Shown: piece by piece, positions 45,748 to 53,960 of the stretch
Layout of the letters: every line of letters begins with the position of its first letter
Numbering within the stretch: position 1 is the first letter of the stretch
From: Chitinophaga sancti
GTDB lineage: Bacteria > Bacteroidota > Bacteroidia > Chitinophagales > Chitinophagaceae
Direction of reading: 5' to 3'
Assembly (NCBI RefSeq): GCF_034087045.1
Contig: NZ_CP139247.1
Location: 4,614,001 to 4,678,000 of the forward strand
Length of the DNA: 64,000 nt
The notes under the pieces: generated by a model
The model's database searches: none
What the model saw: only the letters and a program-made list of their open reading frames with translations
What the model was told of the DNA's origin: nothing
Made by a program: the position numbers and the translations under genes

Positions 45748-46098
45748 GTGGAAAAAACAACCATTCTCTTATTCACGCCTTATTTCGAACCGAATAGCCA
45801 TTTTTCAGGTAGTTTTATTGCAAATGGTCATTCTGTTATGCGACATTATCACTATTACAGCAATATTAGTCTGGGCTTTAGCAGTATTATACCCGGGTTA
45901 CTGCTGGCACAGGTAATTGGTTCACTTCCCATATCTCCAGGTTCTCTTATTGCCTACGAAAGTTCACTTACCTACTTTTACACTTTATTCGGGGTGCAGG
46001 TTCATGCAGCGCTTATAATTACATTACTCTACAGATTTTTTACTTTCTGGTTGCCAATACCTATAGGACTAATATTATACAGAAATTTACAGCGTTAA
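45748..46098 (+). pseudogene. C-terminal remnant of a flippase-like (UPF0104) membrane protein
   Basis: The frame opens with GTG but only residues from about 35 onwards look like protein: SLGFSSIIPGLLLAQVIGS, PISPGSLIAYESSLTYFYTL and LLYRFFTFWLPIPIGLIL. These are the last 80 residues of the lysylphosphatidylglycerol-synthase-like/UPF0104 family, whose members have about 320. The N-terminal 240 residues are missing, and the start region reads in a wrong frame. A decay product. Confidence 0.75.
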
Positions 46099-46175
46099 TT
46101 TCTTCGTCTTTATCTCTTTTTCCGGACGTAAACCAACAAGCATTTTAATTTGATAAATATCGATTAAAGTTGTTA

Positions 46176-46304
46176 TTAATATGCCCAGTTCCTTAAAATG
46201 AAATAGAAAATAATAAATATGATAAAGAGAATCACACCTACCAGTAGAAGGAAGGGATAAGGATTCTTTTTCCCTGTGGCATTTCTTTTTATTAACTGTT
46301 TCAT
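46176..46304 (-). CDS. Small single-span membrane protein
   Basis: A 42-residue reading from ATG 46304: a basic start (MKQLIKRNATGKKNPY), one very hydrophobic span (about 18-37, LLVGVILFIIFIIFYFIL) and RNWAY. The positive-inside layout fits a real small membrane protein, and tiny proteins of this kind are common in stress regions, but no family is recognised. The frame also continues upstream to a distant start at 46358, with less plausible sequence. Confidence 0.5.
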   Translation of the reverse strand: MKQLIKRNATGKKNPYPFLLLVGVILFIIFIIFYFILRNWAY

Positions 46305-46375
46305 GGTGTTAAATTGAATTGTTATTGGGGAATTGTTTGTTGTTAGGTATAACCTCACTTAAAGATATTATTCCG

Positions 46376-47200
46376 GCAAATTTTTAAAAATGATGATACA
46401 GGTTGTTTATAAATGAAAGGATCAGCTGAAATGTTAATAAACATCATTCAGACAGGCATGATCTTCGGAGGAAGTAAATAAATATATAGCAGCGAAAGCA
46501 AAGGTACAGGAAGACCATAATATACAGCGACTTGAAAAATACATGCGGGTGGATTATTCCATCCACTTTTAGCGGTGTACCCATGTCAATGTATTATCCG
46601 GATTTGGTTCTGCTTTAGTCATAAAGGCAGGGGAAGATGAGGTATGATCAGGCTTGTTATTTAATTTTTTTAGTAATATAATGAGGATTTTTACATCAGC
46701 TTTTGTTATATTTGTCTTCACAAATAAGAAGCACAACATTTAGTACCACGTCATGAATGCAACAATATATTAGATTAAGACCAACGATGTTGCTTCTCAT
46801 AGAAAAAATGTGCGATTTCTCCCATCAAATCAGTAAAAAATGCAATTCGCTTACTTGCATTTGATAATAGAAAGTTTATTTCTAATGAAACAAAAGTAAA
46901 TTGCGAATTACTACTATTTAATTAGTGATGACATAACATTGTTTTATAATCATTCATAACCTTTTCCAACAATTGTAGGTAGCGTTCTTCGTACATAAGA
47001 ACGCTCCGTTTCGACTATGGGAACCCATATTCGTATTTGCTATCCACGTACAGCGATTGGATGACATAGGAAAGGCTTGTGCCTATAAAAAGGATAATTC
47101 AATGTGTTTAGCCCAGGGATTGTGTTAGGCTTTTATGTTTCTATTGAAATCTATTTAATGATTATTAAGTAACTAATCAATCTCAATAATATCTTTTTGT
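46376..47200. other. Long leader/intergenic region with hairpins
   Basis: 825 bases without a gene, upstream of a receiver-Crp regulator. It contains a GCGGG-type hairpin (46544-46575), an imperfect long-range pair AGAAGC-CAACAT-type (46728-46740 with 46787-46797), AAATGCAA/TTGCATTT (46838-46845 with 46855-46862) and a perfect 9-bp stem AGCGTTCTT/AAGAACGCT with a 7-base loop (46981-47005). Structured 5' leader, small RNAs or decayed genes are all possible. Confidence 0.4.
46544..46575 (+). repeat. GCGGG hairpin repeat, copy 1
   Basis: GCGGGTGGATTATTCC then ATCCACTTTTAGCGG: GTGGAT pairs with ATCCAC, followed by TTTTA. Related to 50581-50612 and 50683-50715. Confidence 0.45.
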
Positions 47201-48265
47201 ATGTCTACAATACTTGTAATTGACGATGATTTACCTGTCAGAGGCAATTTAGTTGAAATTCTTGAGTTGGCAGGGTATAATGTCATTGTCGCTGAAGATG
47301 GAAAAAAAGGTTTGTTAATGGCTGAGACCTGGCGTCCTGACCTGATCCTATGTGATTTGTCGGTTCCTATCCTGGATGGTTATGTTGTACTTCAGATGTT
47401 AAGCCGCAATGAGGCCTGTTGCAGAATTCCATTTATTTTTCTCACCTCAAGGACCGATCGGGCAGGTATCCGGATGGCAATGGATCTTGGGGCAGACGAT
47501 TGTATCACGAAGCCATTTAATCCTTCGGATTTGCTTAGTTCGATTGAATGTCGGTTACGAAAAGTCACGAGCAGAAGATTGCCGCAAATAGGCGATATGA
47601 AAAAAATGATGCTGATAATCGGCAATTCTACGGATAGAAGCGAAGTTACGTTACAGGAATTTGTCAAAGACCGTAACGTAAAGTTTTTTAAAAAGAAACA
47701 GGTTATTTATCGCGAAGGAAATTATCCCTCCTGTTTTTATTATATCCTGAAAGGAATGGTAAAAATATATGTTTTTGATGAGGACGGGAAAGAGTTAATA
47801 ACAGAACTATGTGTTGAGGGAGATTTTTTAGGGTTTACGGCTTTATTATATCAACAGCGATATACAGACAATGCAGAGACGATTGGAGAGGTGCAACTTG
47901 CTATAATTCCATACGATGATTTTCAGGAACTACTTGGGGTGGATAATAATTTCAGGAATCAAATTATTAAGTTACTTGCACACGATATTGAAGAAAAGGA
48001 ACAACATTTACTTAAATCGGCTTATGATTCGCTGCGTAAGAAAACGGCAGATGCATTACTTACAGTTTTTAATAAAAATATTCAATCAGGCCAGGTTGAT
48101 GCAGGTATAAAATTTTCCCGGAGTAATCTCGCTGCACTTGCAGGGGTAGCCAAGGAATCGTTGGCCAGAACTTTAGCAGAATTCAGGGATGAGCATCTAA
48201 TTGATATCCGGAGCGGCACCATTTATATCCTTGATATGGGTAAGATCACCAAGATGTGTAAATGA
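47201..48265 (+). CDS. Receiver-Crp/Fnr fusion response regulator
   Basis: A 354-residue transcription factor joining a response-regulator receiver (1-120; acidic pair Asp8-Asp9, phospho-acceptor Asp52, Lys in ITKPFNPS) to a Crp/Fnr module: cyclic-nucleotide-like beta roll (about 155-270; YILKGMVKIYVFDEDGKEL) and HTH (about 295-345). The recognition helix VAKESLARTLAEFR keeps Glu319 and Arg323, which in FNR contact the TGA half-site, while FNR's Ser is Ala322. No FNR-like cysteine cluster exists, so oxygen sensing through Fe-S is unlikely; phosphorylation by a kinase is expected. A paralogue is at 53961. Confidence 0.93.
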   Translation: MSTILVIDDDLPVRGNLVEILELAGYNVIVAEDGKKGLLMAETWRPDLILCDLSVPILDGYVVLQMLSRNEACCRIPFIFLTSRTDRAGIRMAMDLGADDCITKPFNPSDLLSSIECRLRKVTSRRLPQIGDMKKMMLIIGNSTDRSEVTLQEFVKDRNVKFFKKKQVIYREGNYPSCFYYILKGMVKIYVFDEDGKELITELCVEGDFLGFTALLYQQRYTDNAETIGEVQLAIIPYDDFQELLGVDNNFRNQIIKLLAHDIEEKEQHLLKSAYDSLRKKTADALLTVFNKNIQSGQVDAGIKFSRSNLAALAGVAKESLARTLAEFRDEHLIDIRSGTIYILDMGKITKMCK

Positions 48266-48284
48266 ACATTAAATTATAATAGTT

Positions 48285-48298
48285 ATGATGAATATCAT
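48285..48298. promoter_or_regulatory. FixK/FNR-type dyad before a USP gene
   Basis: ATGAT-GAAT-ATCAT, a perfect 5-4-5 dyad matching TGAT-N4-ATCA, in the 189-base space between a receiver-Crp gene and the USP at 48455. Confidence 0.65.
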
Positions 48299-48454
48299 TT
48301 TGCCTTTATAAATTTTCTATCAAATTTGAATATTTCAATATTGTACTGGGTATTAGTACCTGCAAATAGATTAGTTTATTTGGTGCGTGCTTGATATGAT
48401 TTTCAGGTGTGAGATCTGTTAAAATGATCATCTCTCATTTTAAAAAGTGGCTAA

Positions 48455-49279
48455 ATGAACAAAATAATAGCTGTCTTTGATGGCTTCAATTTTTCAGATA
48501 TTTTATTACAAAAGGTTATAAGTATTGCCCTTATTAATAACTGCATGATCAGTGGAATTTATCTGGAAGATCTTAATAATAAAATCCCTCAAATATCAGC
48601 GGACCATTCTCAGAATAATTTTTGCGGGAAAGTTTTTGTAAACGATTCTGATGATCGGGCATCGGCTTTGAGCCGATTTGAAAAGGCCTGTACAACTGCC
48701 GGCATCCATTTTAAAGTGCACCGTGACAGTGACGTTGCGATACATGAACTTTTGTCCGAAAGCAGATATGCAGATCTTCTAATAATTGCAGGTAGTTGTG
48801 AATTTTCCCGTAACAAAGAAAGCTTAACTCCTCATTACCTAAAGAATCTTTTTTACCGGGCAGAATGTCCGGTATTGCTTGTGCCCGGAAAATTACACGT
48901 AATTGAAGGTGTCTCCTGGTTATATGATGGATCGCCAGGTTGCTTGCAGGCGCTTAAAATGCTGGGATATTTATTGCCTTTTTTCCATAGGCTGCCTCTT
49001 GAGGTATTGATATATGGGGCTTTCCCAGCTGGCAATAATTTACCCTGTTGTCATTTCATTGAGGAACTTTACATAGATCATGCATCAGATGTTACTTTTC
49101 GGAATTTTATAGGTCATTCCTCTTCGAAATTATTTTCTTATTTGCGCGGGCATTTTGGCCGGAATTTGTTGTTGTCATGGGCCAGCAGGCCCTTGGATGT
49201 AGTATCCGAAATCAATAATGGAATGGCTGGGCAGCTGTTGGTAAATACAGAGTGGCCATTGCTAATAGTCAAGCAATAA
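48455..49279 (+). CDS. Universal stress protein, tandem UspA type
   Basis: A 274-residue two-domain USP. N-terminal half KIIAVFDGFNFSDILLQKV to ESRYADLLIIAGSCEF and RAECPVLLVPG; second half begins VSWLYDGSPGCLQALKML. The second half lacks the G-x-G-R-S loop of the 43610 copy (it reads LLSWASRPLD), so nucleotide binding may be lost there. It follows a receiver-Crp gene by 189 bases with a FixK-type dyad in between, and is followed by a similar USP at 49414. Confidence 0.9.
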   Translation: MNKIIAVFDGFNFSDILLQKVISIALINNCMISGIYLEDLNNKIPQISADHSQNNFCGKVFVNDSDDRASALSRFEKACTTAGIHFKVHRDSDVAIHELLSESRYADLLIIAGSCEFSRNKESLTPHYLKNLFYRAECPVLLVPGKLHVIEGVSWLYDGSPGCLQALKMLGYLLPFFHRLPLEVLIYGAFPAGNNLPCCHFIEELYIDHASDVTFRNFIGHSSSKLFSYLRGHFGRNLLLSWASRPLDVVSEINNGMAGQLLVNTEWPLLIVKQ

Positions 49280-49413
49280 AGAACCTGGTCATATCATTCT
49301 TATTTATGCGTGATATCAATGAAAAACGAGGCTTATTTAACGATATTGATTTATGAAGGCAATATTGTGCCTACGGCATAAATTATTAATGATGCGTTTA
49401 TAAATCAAAAGTT

Positions 49414-50253
49414 ATGAAAAAGTTATTAGCCATTTTTAACGGACTGAAATTTTCGGAAAGTACCCTGCAATATGCAGTAAAGTTAGGTGTGCAGCATGAT
49501 ATGGCTGTTACAGGGATCTTTATTGAAGATTTTATTTACACCGGTCAGGGTATATTCCGGTCATATAGTGAGGAACAGCCTACAACAGAAGGTGGCTGGG
49601 AATTGCTGCGTAAGGATAAGTTATTACGTGAAATTACTGTAGAAAAATTTGAAACGGCCTGTTTGCATGCGGGCGTAAAATACCTGGTGTATCGTGATAA
49701 ACTGACAGCTGTTTCTGACCTTTTAAAAGAAAGCAAATATGCTGATTTACTTATTATAGATGCCAGTGAAACCATGAATCTGTTTTGGGAAGATTCGCCT
49801 ACACGGTTTGTCAGGGAAATCCTTTCAAGAGCAAATTGCCCCATATTATTAGTCCCCAAAAAATTTATTGATATAAAAAGCATTTATTGGCTTTATGATT
49901 CATCGCCTGTATCCATTTATGCTTTCAAGATGTTTTGCTATATATTCCCTTTATTGAGTATCCTGCCATTTAAAGTATTAGCAGTACAGGTTGCTGAAGA
50001 CAGGAAGTTGATCACTTTTAGTCCAATGGTGAGAGAATTAATACAACTTCATGTGCCCCACGCAGAGTTCATTACGTTATATGGGCAACCAGAGTTGGAA
50101 ATTCCTTTATTTATCAGGAAACAGGAACCGGAATTATTAATTATACTAGGTGCTTATCAGCGAAACGCTTTTTCAATGTTTTTCAGGACTAGTATGGCTG
50201 ATGTTTTGACAAAGGAAGAGCAATGGCCGATGTTTATCGCTCATAATAAATGA
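49414..50253 (+). CDS. Universal stress protein, tandem UspA type
   Basis: A 279-residue two-domain USP: KKLLAIFNGLKFSESTLQYAV, ESKYADLLIIDASETM and RANCPILLVPKKF in the first half; SIYWLYDSSPVSIYAFKMF and LLIILGAYQRNAFSMFF in the second, ending MFIAHNK like the 60552 copy. More like the 48455 copy than like the 43610/60552 pair, which suggests a local tandem duplication. 134 bases separate it from the preceding USP; no clear dyad is there. Confidence 0.9.
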   Translation: MKKLLAIFNGLKFSESTLQYAVKLGVQHDMAVTGIFIEDFIYTGQGIFRSYSEEQPTTEGGWELLRKDKLLREITVEKFETACLHAGVKYLVYRDKLTAVSDLLKESKYADLLIIDASETMNLFWEDSPTRFVREILSRANCPILLVPKKFIDIKSIYWLYDSSPVSIYAFKMFCYIFPLLSILPFKVLAVQVAEDRKLITFSPMVRELIQLHVPHAEFITLYGQPELEIPLFIRKQEPELLIILGAYQRNAFSMFFRTSMADVLTKEEQWPMFIAHNK

Positions 50254-50580
50254 AATTTATGATCTGATAGATATCCACCTGGATAAAGCAGTTGAGATGT
50301 CACTCAATATTTTTTCGCTAGAAAGGGTTCGACCTGGTTGTGGCGATAATCTGGCATAGACATCACTGTTTTTGTCTATGGCATCGGGGAAACAGAGATG
50401 CATTCACAAGATTGAATTGTCAGTTTTTCTGGTACATGATAAAAGTTAATATTTTCTATGACTCTTCTTAATATTTTTTATCCAGCTAAAATGGACCTTT
50501 ATTGAAAGTTGATAGTGTAGATTTGTAAAACATTTTTATTACTACATGAACGCAGCAAGCTGGTCCAAATTCAATGCAAG

Positions 50581-50612
50581 CAGGCGGGAGGATTATTCCT
50601 CCAGGCTTTTAC
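50581..50612 (+). repeat. GCGGG hairpin repeat, copy 2
   Basis: GGCGGGAGGATTATTCCTCC then AGGCTTTTACC: GGAGGA pairs with TCCTCC, followed by CTTTTA. The GGATTATTCC core is shared with copy 1. Confidence 0.45.
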
Positions 50613-50682
50613 CTGAATTATTATCACCGTATAACATTATCTATTATTATTTGATCAAAAGGTAACAGTTTGTAGGAAAGTA

Positions 50683-50715
50683 ATGCGGGCAGAATCTTCT
50701 GCCTGCTTTCAGCGG
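50683..50715 (+). repeat. GCGGG hairpin repeat, copy 3
   Basis: ATGCGGGCAGAATCTTCTGC then CTGCTTTCAGCGGT: GGCAGA pairs with TCTGCC. The outer ATGCGGG and CTTT(T/C)AGCGGT match copy 1, while the stem differs in compensated fashion. Confidence 0.4.
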
Positions 50716-50868
50716 TTAATAACGATAATAATACCGATAAATGTCATTTCATGAATGAATTTATTTTTTAATTTACTTTTGTTTAGACATATTCATTAGG
50801 TGTTTTTTACGGCGCTGGTCAATAGTATTCCTGCTACGGCCGGCGCTTTTGTGTGTAAATCCTGATTT

Positions 50869-51475
50869 ATGAAAAAGATAATTTATGTTAGTGATCCAAT
50901 CATATTATTTTCAGCCCCAATGGAGTTTGTTGGATATATATGTAAGTTGGCACGATCTAAAGTTACAGCCATTGTACTTGAACAAAACAGTGCGGTATCG
51001 ACGGGCGATTGCTATAAAAAATAGTCATCGACTTAAAAATATATTTGGCAGTATGGGCATCCAGTGTGCCGTACAAGTTGATGGAGGTGATCCTTTAATG
51101 GAAATTTTATTGGAAAGCAGGTATGCAGATTTAATTTTGCTTGATCCCGCCACTGCTTTTTCTGCGATACATGTAACTATTCCCACCGGTCTGGTTGAAG
51201 AAACTTTATTTGCCACTGAGTGCCCCATTGTATTAATGCCTGCAAATTTTACAGGAATTGAACAGTTGGTGTTTGCTTATGATGGCAGGGCAGATTCTAT
51301 GTATGCTATTAAGCAGTTTACCTACCTGTTTCCGGAACTGCGGGATACGAGAATTGTAGTTGTTAGTATAAATGCTGGTAAATATAGCTCATTCCTGACA
51401 CTGGTTTGTCTATTGTCAATATTTAAACAATCCTATGGCCAGGAGCGGATAATTGACAATTGTGCTGCGCAATAG
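50869..51475 (+). pseudogene. Frameshifted, truncated universal stress protein
   Basis: From ATG 50869 the first frame reads a USP start (KKIIYVSDPIILFSAPMEF, KVTAIVLEQN) and stops at 51022. A second frame, open across 50885-51475, continues a USP from about 51017 on: HRLKNIFGSMGIQCAVQ, ESRYADLILLDPA, ATECPIVLMPANF, QLVFAYDGRADSMYAIKQF. The frames would join if the A6 run at 51016-51021 lost one A. Even then the protein would be about 200 residues and lack the last 70 of its paralogues. Decay, or programmed slippage, is possible. Confidence 0.75.
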
Positions 51476-51530
51476 CATATTTAAATTTAAAGGGAGGAGT
51501 GTAGCGGGATCGTCCTAAGCGTTTAGGTAA

Positions 51531-52670
51531 TTATTCCTGAAAACGATCAAACCTAATAATAAACGTAGTTCCTTTTCCTTCTTCACTTTCAAAAGAAATT
51601 GTTCCTTTTAACAATTTTACATAACTGGCTATTATACTTAGCCCCAATCCTGTTCCCTGAATGTTGCCAGAATTGGATGCTCTGAAAAAACGGTCAAATA
51701 TATTCGCCTGGGATGCTGCAGGAATACCTATACCCTGATCGATCACCTTAATTTCAAATCCGGCGTCTGTACACTGGCTTTGCATAAAGACATTCTTTTT
51801 CTTAGGTGAAAATTTGACTGCGTTTGACAACAAATTGGTGATAATATGCCTAAGAAGCACCGGATCAGTATATATGATAACATCTCCTGAATGTGTGTAA
51901 AGGATCTGCTGTTCGGAGCTGGTAAGTGGGTTGATCTCTTCGCAGATATTAGATAGGTAATCTTCAATAGCTACTTCTTTGATGGTGGGCGTAATTTTTC
52001 CTTCTTCTATTTTTTCAATGGAGAGGAAGTTGTTCAGGATACCGGTTAACAAACTGACGGCATTTTTAATTTTATTAATATGTTTTTCCTGTTGATCAAA
52101 ATTACCTCTTTGTCCATATTGCGTTATAAGATAAGATGATGAGAGAATTGCACTAAGGGGAATCCGGAATTCATGCGAGGCCATCGAGACAAACCTGGTC
52201 TTTAGCTCATTTTGCTGTATTTCCCGCGAGAGATTAACTTCCATAATCAGATCTTTTGCTTTCACCTCCAGCAATTCTGCCTCTGCTTTTTTGCGCAGGG
52301 TGATATCGTTTACAAAGGCAGTTATATATTTTTTCTCATGCTGCTGATATGGACTGAGACTTACTTCAACAGAGAAGATTTCCCCGTTTTTCTTTATTGC
52401 CTCAAACTCTGCACCATGCCCCATCTGCCTGTGGTCAGGGTTTTTGATATAATGGTTTCGTTTGGTAGTATGGCTGGCATGATACCTTTGGGGAATGAGA
52501 ATTTCGATCTTCTGATTCTCCAGTTGGTGGCTTTCATATCCGAACATTTTCAATAAAAATGGATTGGCCTTTATAATATAACCATCTTCATCTGTTACCA
52601 GGATCCCAACAGATGCATGATAGAATAGTGCATTCAAATCTAATTCCGGAGTAGAACTAAATACATTCAT
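51531..52670 (-). CDS. Soluble PAS histidine kinase, FixL-like PAS
   Basis: A 379-residue cytoplasmic sensor kinase: PAS (about 8-125), short coiled linker (125-160), HisKA with phospho-acceptor His166 (SMASHEFRIPLSAI) and HATPase (about 265-378; NLLSNAVKFS, DQGIGIP, GTGLGLSI). No membrane segment. Aligned by eye with Bradyrhizobium FixL, from the MPEP/IPQR motif on, His67 (YHASHTTK) falls on the heme-ligand His200, although FixL Arg220 is Ala. Thus heme and O2 sensing are possible, not shown. With no receiver of its own it may phosphorylate the receiver-Crp regulators at 47201 and 53961. Confidence 0.9.
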   Translation of the reverse strand: MNVFSSTPELDLNALFYHASVGILVTDEDGYIIKANPFLLKMFGYESHQLENQKIEILIPQRYHASHTTKRNHYIKNPDHRQMGHGAEFEAIKKNGEIFSVEVSLSPYQQHEKKYITAFVNDITLRKKAEAELLEVKAKDLIMEVNLSREIQQNELKTRFVSMASHEFRIPLSAILSSSYLITQYGQRGNFDQQEKHINKIKNAVSLLTGILNNFLSIEKIEEGKITPTIKEVAIEDYLSNICEEINPLTSSEQQILYTHSGDVIIYTDPVLLRHIITNLLSNAVKFSPKKKNVFMQSQCTDAGFEIKVIDQGIGIPAASQANIFDRFFRASNSGNIQGTGLGLSIIASYVKLLKGTISFESEEGKGTTFIIRFDRFQE

Positions 52671-52931
52671 AAATGTGAGGTATTTTTTTACACTGGCTTG
52701 TCTTGGAGGAAAAAAAGCAATAGATATTACGAATGATTTCTTGTTAATTGAAATACAATCTTTTATATGTGTTAAAGACGAGCGATTCGCGCAAATCCTC
52801 TCTTTGCCGCTAAAGTAGAATTTTTTTTATGATTTTCATCCGGATGATGAAATATTATCATTTCTTCCTATGACCAATGTTAATGTTATTCGCAAAGAAT
52901 CAGCTTAACTTATGATAATAAACACAGGTAT

Positions 52932-53393
52932 ATGATAGGTAAATTATCAGATCAGCAAATGCAAACCATCCTGCAGCAGAACATGATGGGGCGTATAGGT
53001 TGCAGCAGCAATTCAAGGATTTTTGTGGTTCCTGTATGTTATGCTTACAATGGAAAGGCCATCATTGCCCATTCTGCAGAAGGGATGAAAATTAATATGA
53101 TGCGTAATAACCCACAGGTTTGTTTTGAGGTGGATGTGATTAATAGCGTTACCAACTGGCAGAGCGTTATCATTTGGGGTCAGTACCAGGAAATACTTGA
53201 TGAAAAAGAAAGGTTTTATTCAATAAAGTACCTTATGAGCAGGTTATTACAATTTACCGAAGCAGAAAAGGTACTTCATAGTCCGGCAATCGTGAGAGAG
53301 GAAGAAAACGGCCATTTTAATGCTAATATCCGCCCAGTCGTTTACCGGATCTCAATTGAAGAAATGACAGGCAGATTTGAGCAGGGAGATTGA
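52932..53393 (+). CDS. PNPOx-like flavin-binding protein
   Basis: A 153-residue split-barrel protein of the pyridoxamine 5'-phosphate oxidase-like superfamily. Start MIGKLSDQQMQTILQQNMMGRIGCSS, then IFVVPVCYAYNGKAIIAHSAEGMKINMMRNNPQVCFEVD, the FMN- or F420-site pattern, and WQSVIIWGQYQEI. Enzymes of this group reduce nitro compounds or bind flavin/heme; proteins of this type occur in the DosR regulon. Next gene follows at 21 bases. A dyad one base off the FixK form lies at 52829-52842. Confidence 0.88.
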   Translation: MIGKLSDQQMQTILQQNMMGRIGCSSNSRIFVVPVCYAYNGKAIIAHSAEGMKINMMRNNPQVCFEVDVINSVTNWQSVIIWGQYQEILDEKERFYSIKYLMSRLLQFTEAEKVLHSPAIVREEENGHFNANIRPVVYRISIEEMTGRFEQGD

Positions 53394-53414
53394 TGGAATT
53401 TTAACTTCATTATT

Positions 53415-53855
53415 ATGAGAGGTAACTTGTTTTCATTGGCATACCTGGTTTCTAATGCCGGGGCATTATTAATTTTATTAATTAGTATCTGGTATAAGAG
53501 AGCCGGTAGGATCATTGTTGGATTTTTATTCCTGTTTGCTGCGCTGGTGAATGCATGGCAGGCTATTTTTAAACCGGATATATACAATGTTTATGAATTA
53601 CTGGCAGCCCTGCCTGTGTATGAATACCTGGTTGCTGAGGTATTTTTAAATCATATTACATTTTATATAATATTGTTAATGGTCGTTCAGCTAGCTATTG
53701 GTATAGGTATTGTGTATAATAGAAAAATTGCAATGATCGCTGGTATCGTTTATTTGTTAGTGCTGGCCCCCTTAGGAGCAGGATCATCATTTCCCTGTAC
53801 AGTTATCCTGGCGGTCGCTGTAATGTTACTTTTAAACAGGGGAAAGCAAAATTAA
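53415..53855 (+). CDS. Four-span hypothetical membrane protein
   Basis: A 146-residue inner-membrane protein with four hydrophobic segments (about 7-26, 32-50, 78-100 and 105-140). A short periplasmic-type loop (KPDIYNVYELLAALPVYEYL) lies between the second and third. DoxX-like layout is possible but key motifs are not visible. It is 21 bases after the PNPOx-like gene, so co-transcribed. Function unknown. Confidence 0.75.
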   Translation: MRGNLFSLAYLVSNAGALLILLISIWYKRAGRIIVGFLFLFAALVNAWQAIFKPDIYNVYELLAALPVYEYLVAEVFLNHITFYIILLMVVQLAIGIGIVYNRKIAMIAGIVYLLVLAPLGAGSSFPCTVILAVAVMLLLNRGKQN

Positions 53856-53960
53856 AAATCCTGCTAATTATTTTTTTGTATATATGCCTGATTTTTAGTA
53901 AATTAATCTATCCTTTTTGATCAATTAACCACATTTTAACCTGTGTAACTCCATTCCCCT

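Larger units (their letters stand above)
50254..50868. other. Intergenic region with two hairpins
   Basis: 615 bases between USP genes. Two hairpin repeats lie at 50581-50612 and 50683-50715. A dyad one base off the FixK form (TGAT-AGAT-ATCC) occurs at about 50265-50276. A 39-codon reading from 50546 coincides with a hairpin and is not called. Confidence 0.4.

Noticed and set aside
50546..50665. 39-codon reading overlapping a GCGGG hairpin
   Set aside because: The hairpin explains the sequence; no family and no start signal.
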